DNA of 64,000 bases from Batillaria attramentaria (taxonomy: Eukaryota; Mollusca; Gastropoda; Batillariidae), in NCBI GenBank assembly GCA_018292915.2, contig JACVVK020000163.1, positions 895,001 through 959,000 of the forward strand, in the 5' to 3' direction. The position numbers and the translations under genes are program-made. This document shows positions 63,603 through 64,000 of this stretch, in pieces. Every line of letters begins with the position of its first letter. The first letter of the stretch is position 1. The notes beneath the pieces were generated by a model. The model made no database searches and was not told the DNA's origin. It saw only the letters and a list, made by a program, of their open reading frames with translations.

Positions 63603-63603
<1 letters not shown>
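63439..63603 (-). mobile_element. SINE-A, minus strand, between GA repeats
   Basis: Complete family copy with (GA)n on both sides (63405-63438 and 63604-63643), which may be the broken halves of one GA tract or its target duplication. Confidence 0.8.
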
Positions 63604-63645
<42 letters not shown>

Positions 63646-63784
63646 CTATTATACAGATGTATACATAGAAAACGTTCCCTCATCATTGACCCCTGAAAAT
63701 GTTCGAGGCTGAATGGCTGATCAGAAAAAAAGCAAAAGGAAACAAAAATCGAAACGGAGCGGGACAGGACAGAACAGAAGAAAG

Positions 63785-64000
63785 TAAACCAAACCAAACC
63801 GAACCGAACCGAACCGAACGCCGAAACGAAACGAACCGAACCGAACCGAACCGAACCGAACCGAACCGAACCGAACCGAACGAAACGAAACGAAACGAAA
63901 CGAACTAAACCAAACCAAACCAAACCAACCCCCCCCCCCAAAAAAAAAAAAAAGAAAAAAAAAAAAAGGACCAAACCAAACACAACACAACACAACACAA
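63785..64000 (+). repeat. GAACC-type pentanucleotide array and poly-A/C tract
   Basis: (CCGAA)n, then (CGAAA)n, (CCAAA)n, poly-C, poly-A and (CAACA)n to the window edge. Confidence 0.9.

Larger units (their letters stand above)
59961..64000. other. Upstream flank of gene 2, no supported gene
   Basis: Contains an inverted-repeat element, a MITE, a SINE-A copy and simple repeats. A 125-codon plus-strand ORF at 60771-61148 with a hydrophobic C-terminal half has no recognisable family and no supported splice context; I do not call it a gene. The promoter of gene 2 presumably lies here. Confidence 0.5.

Noticed and set aside
63699..63998. ORFs of TEPNR or FGSVR repeats at the right edge
   Set aside because: Products of a GAACC pentanucleotide array.

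Overview
The window is animal (metazoan) nuclear DNA, most likely from a marine mollusc and probably a gastropod. The evidence is intron-rich genes with GT-AG junctions, many tRNA-derived SINEs, 5'-truncated LINE remnants, hAT-like and TA-flanked palindromic MITEs, more than fifteen long CA/GT arrays, and a TCAAGGTCA-rich repeat of a kind I know from molluscan genomes. The taxon is inferred from style, not from a marker gene.

Only two protein-coding genes can be supported, and they converge. Gene 1 (+, 4032-33244) is entered part-way through. I could join 18 exons whose intron phases agree at every junction, giving 2,850 nt (949 residues plus stop). In order it encodes the end of a lytic-polysaccharide-monooxygenase-like module (AA15/chitin-binding type 4 style), two EGF-like repeats, a DOMON domain interrupted by a minisatellite-encoded acidic linker, a second DOMON domain, a SEA domain, one transmembrane helix and a short cytoplasmic tail with PPxY and NPxY motifs. 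Gene 2 (-, 39507-59932) is complete for coding sequence: 21 exons, 3,582 nt, 1,193 residues. It is a STAND-type NTPase with a DUF4062-like N-terminus, a NACHT NTPase, a winged-helix and helical middle, TPR-like helices and a long acidic C-terminal tail. It most resembles TTC41 and its NPHP3/NWD1-type relatives.

Layout: 1-4031 is repeat-rich flank or intron of gene 1. 4032-33244 is gene 1, with introns full of SINEs, LINE relics, minisatellites and GT/CA arrays, several of which lie right next to splice sites. 33245-39506 is the convergent intergenic stretch and 3' regions, holding a TA-flanked palindromic MITE, a SINE and a miRNA-like hairpin. 39507-59960 is gene 2, whose introns carry hAT-like elements, one with its own zinc-finger ORF, and a 2.2-kb block of inverted nuclear-receptor-type half-sites. 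59961-64000 is upstream of gene 2: an inverted-repeat element, another MITE, a SINE and pentanucleotide repeats.

The most interesting candidate system is gene 1. It joins a copper-oxidase-like polysaccharide module to two putative cytochrome-b-type DOMON domains on one cell-surface anchor, a layout recalling the fungal pairing of CDH cytochrome with LPMO. The redox role is inferred: the N-terminal half of the LPMO-like module, including the copper ligands, is not visible here.
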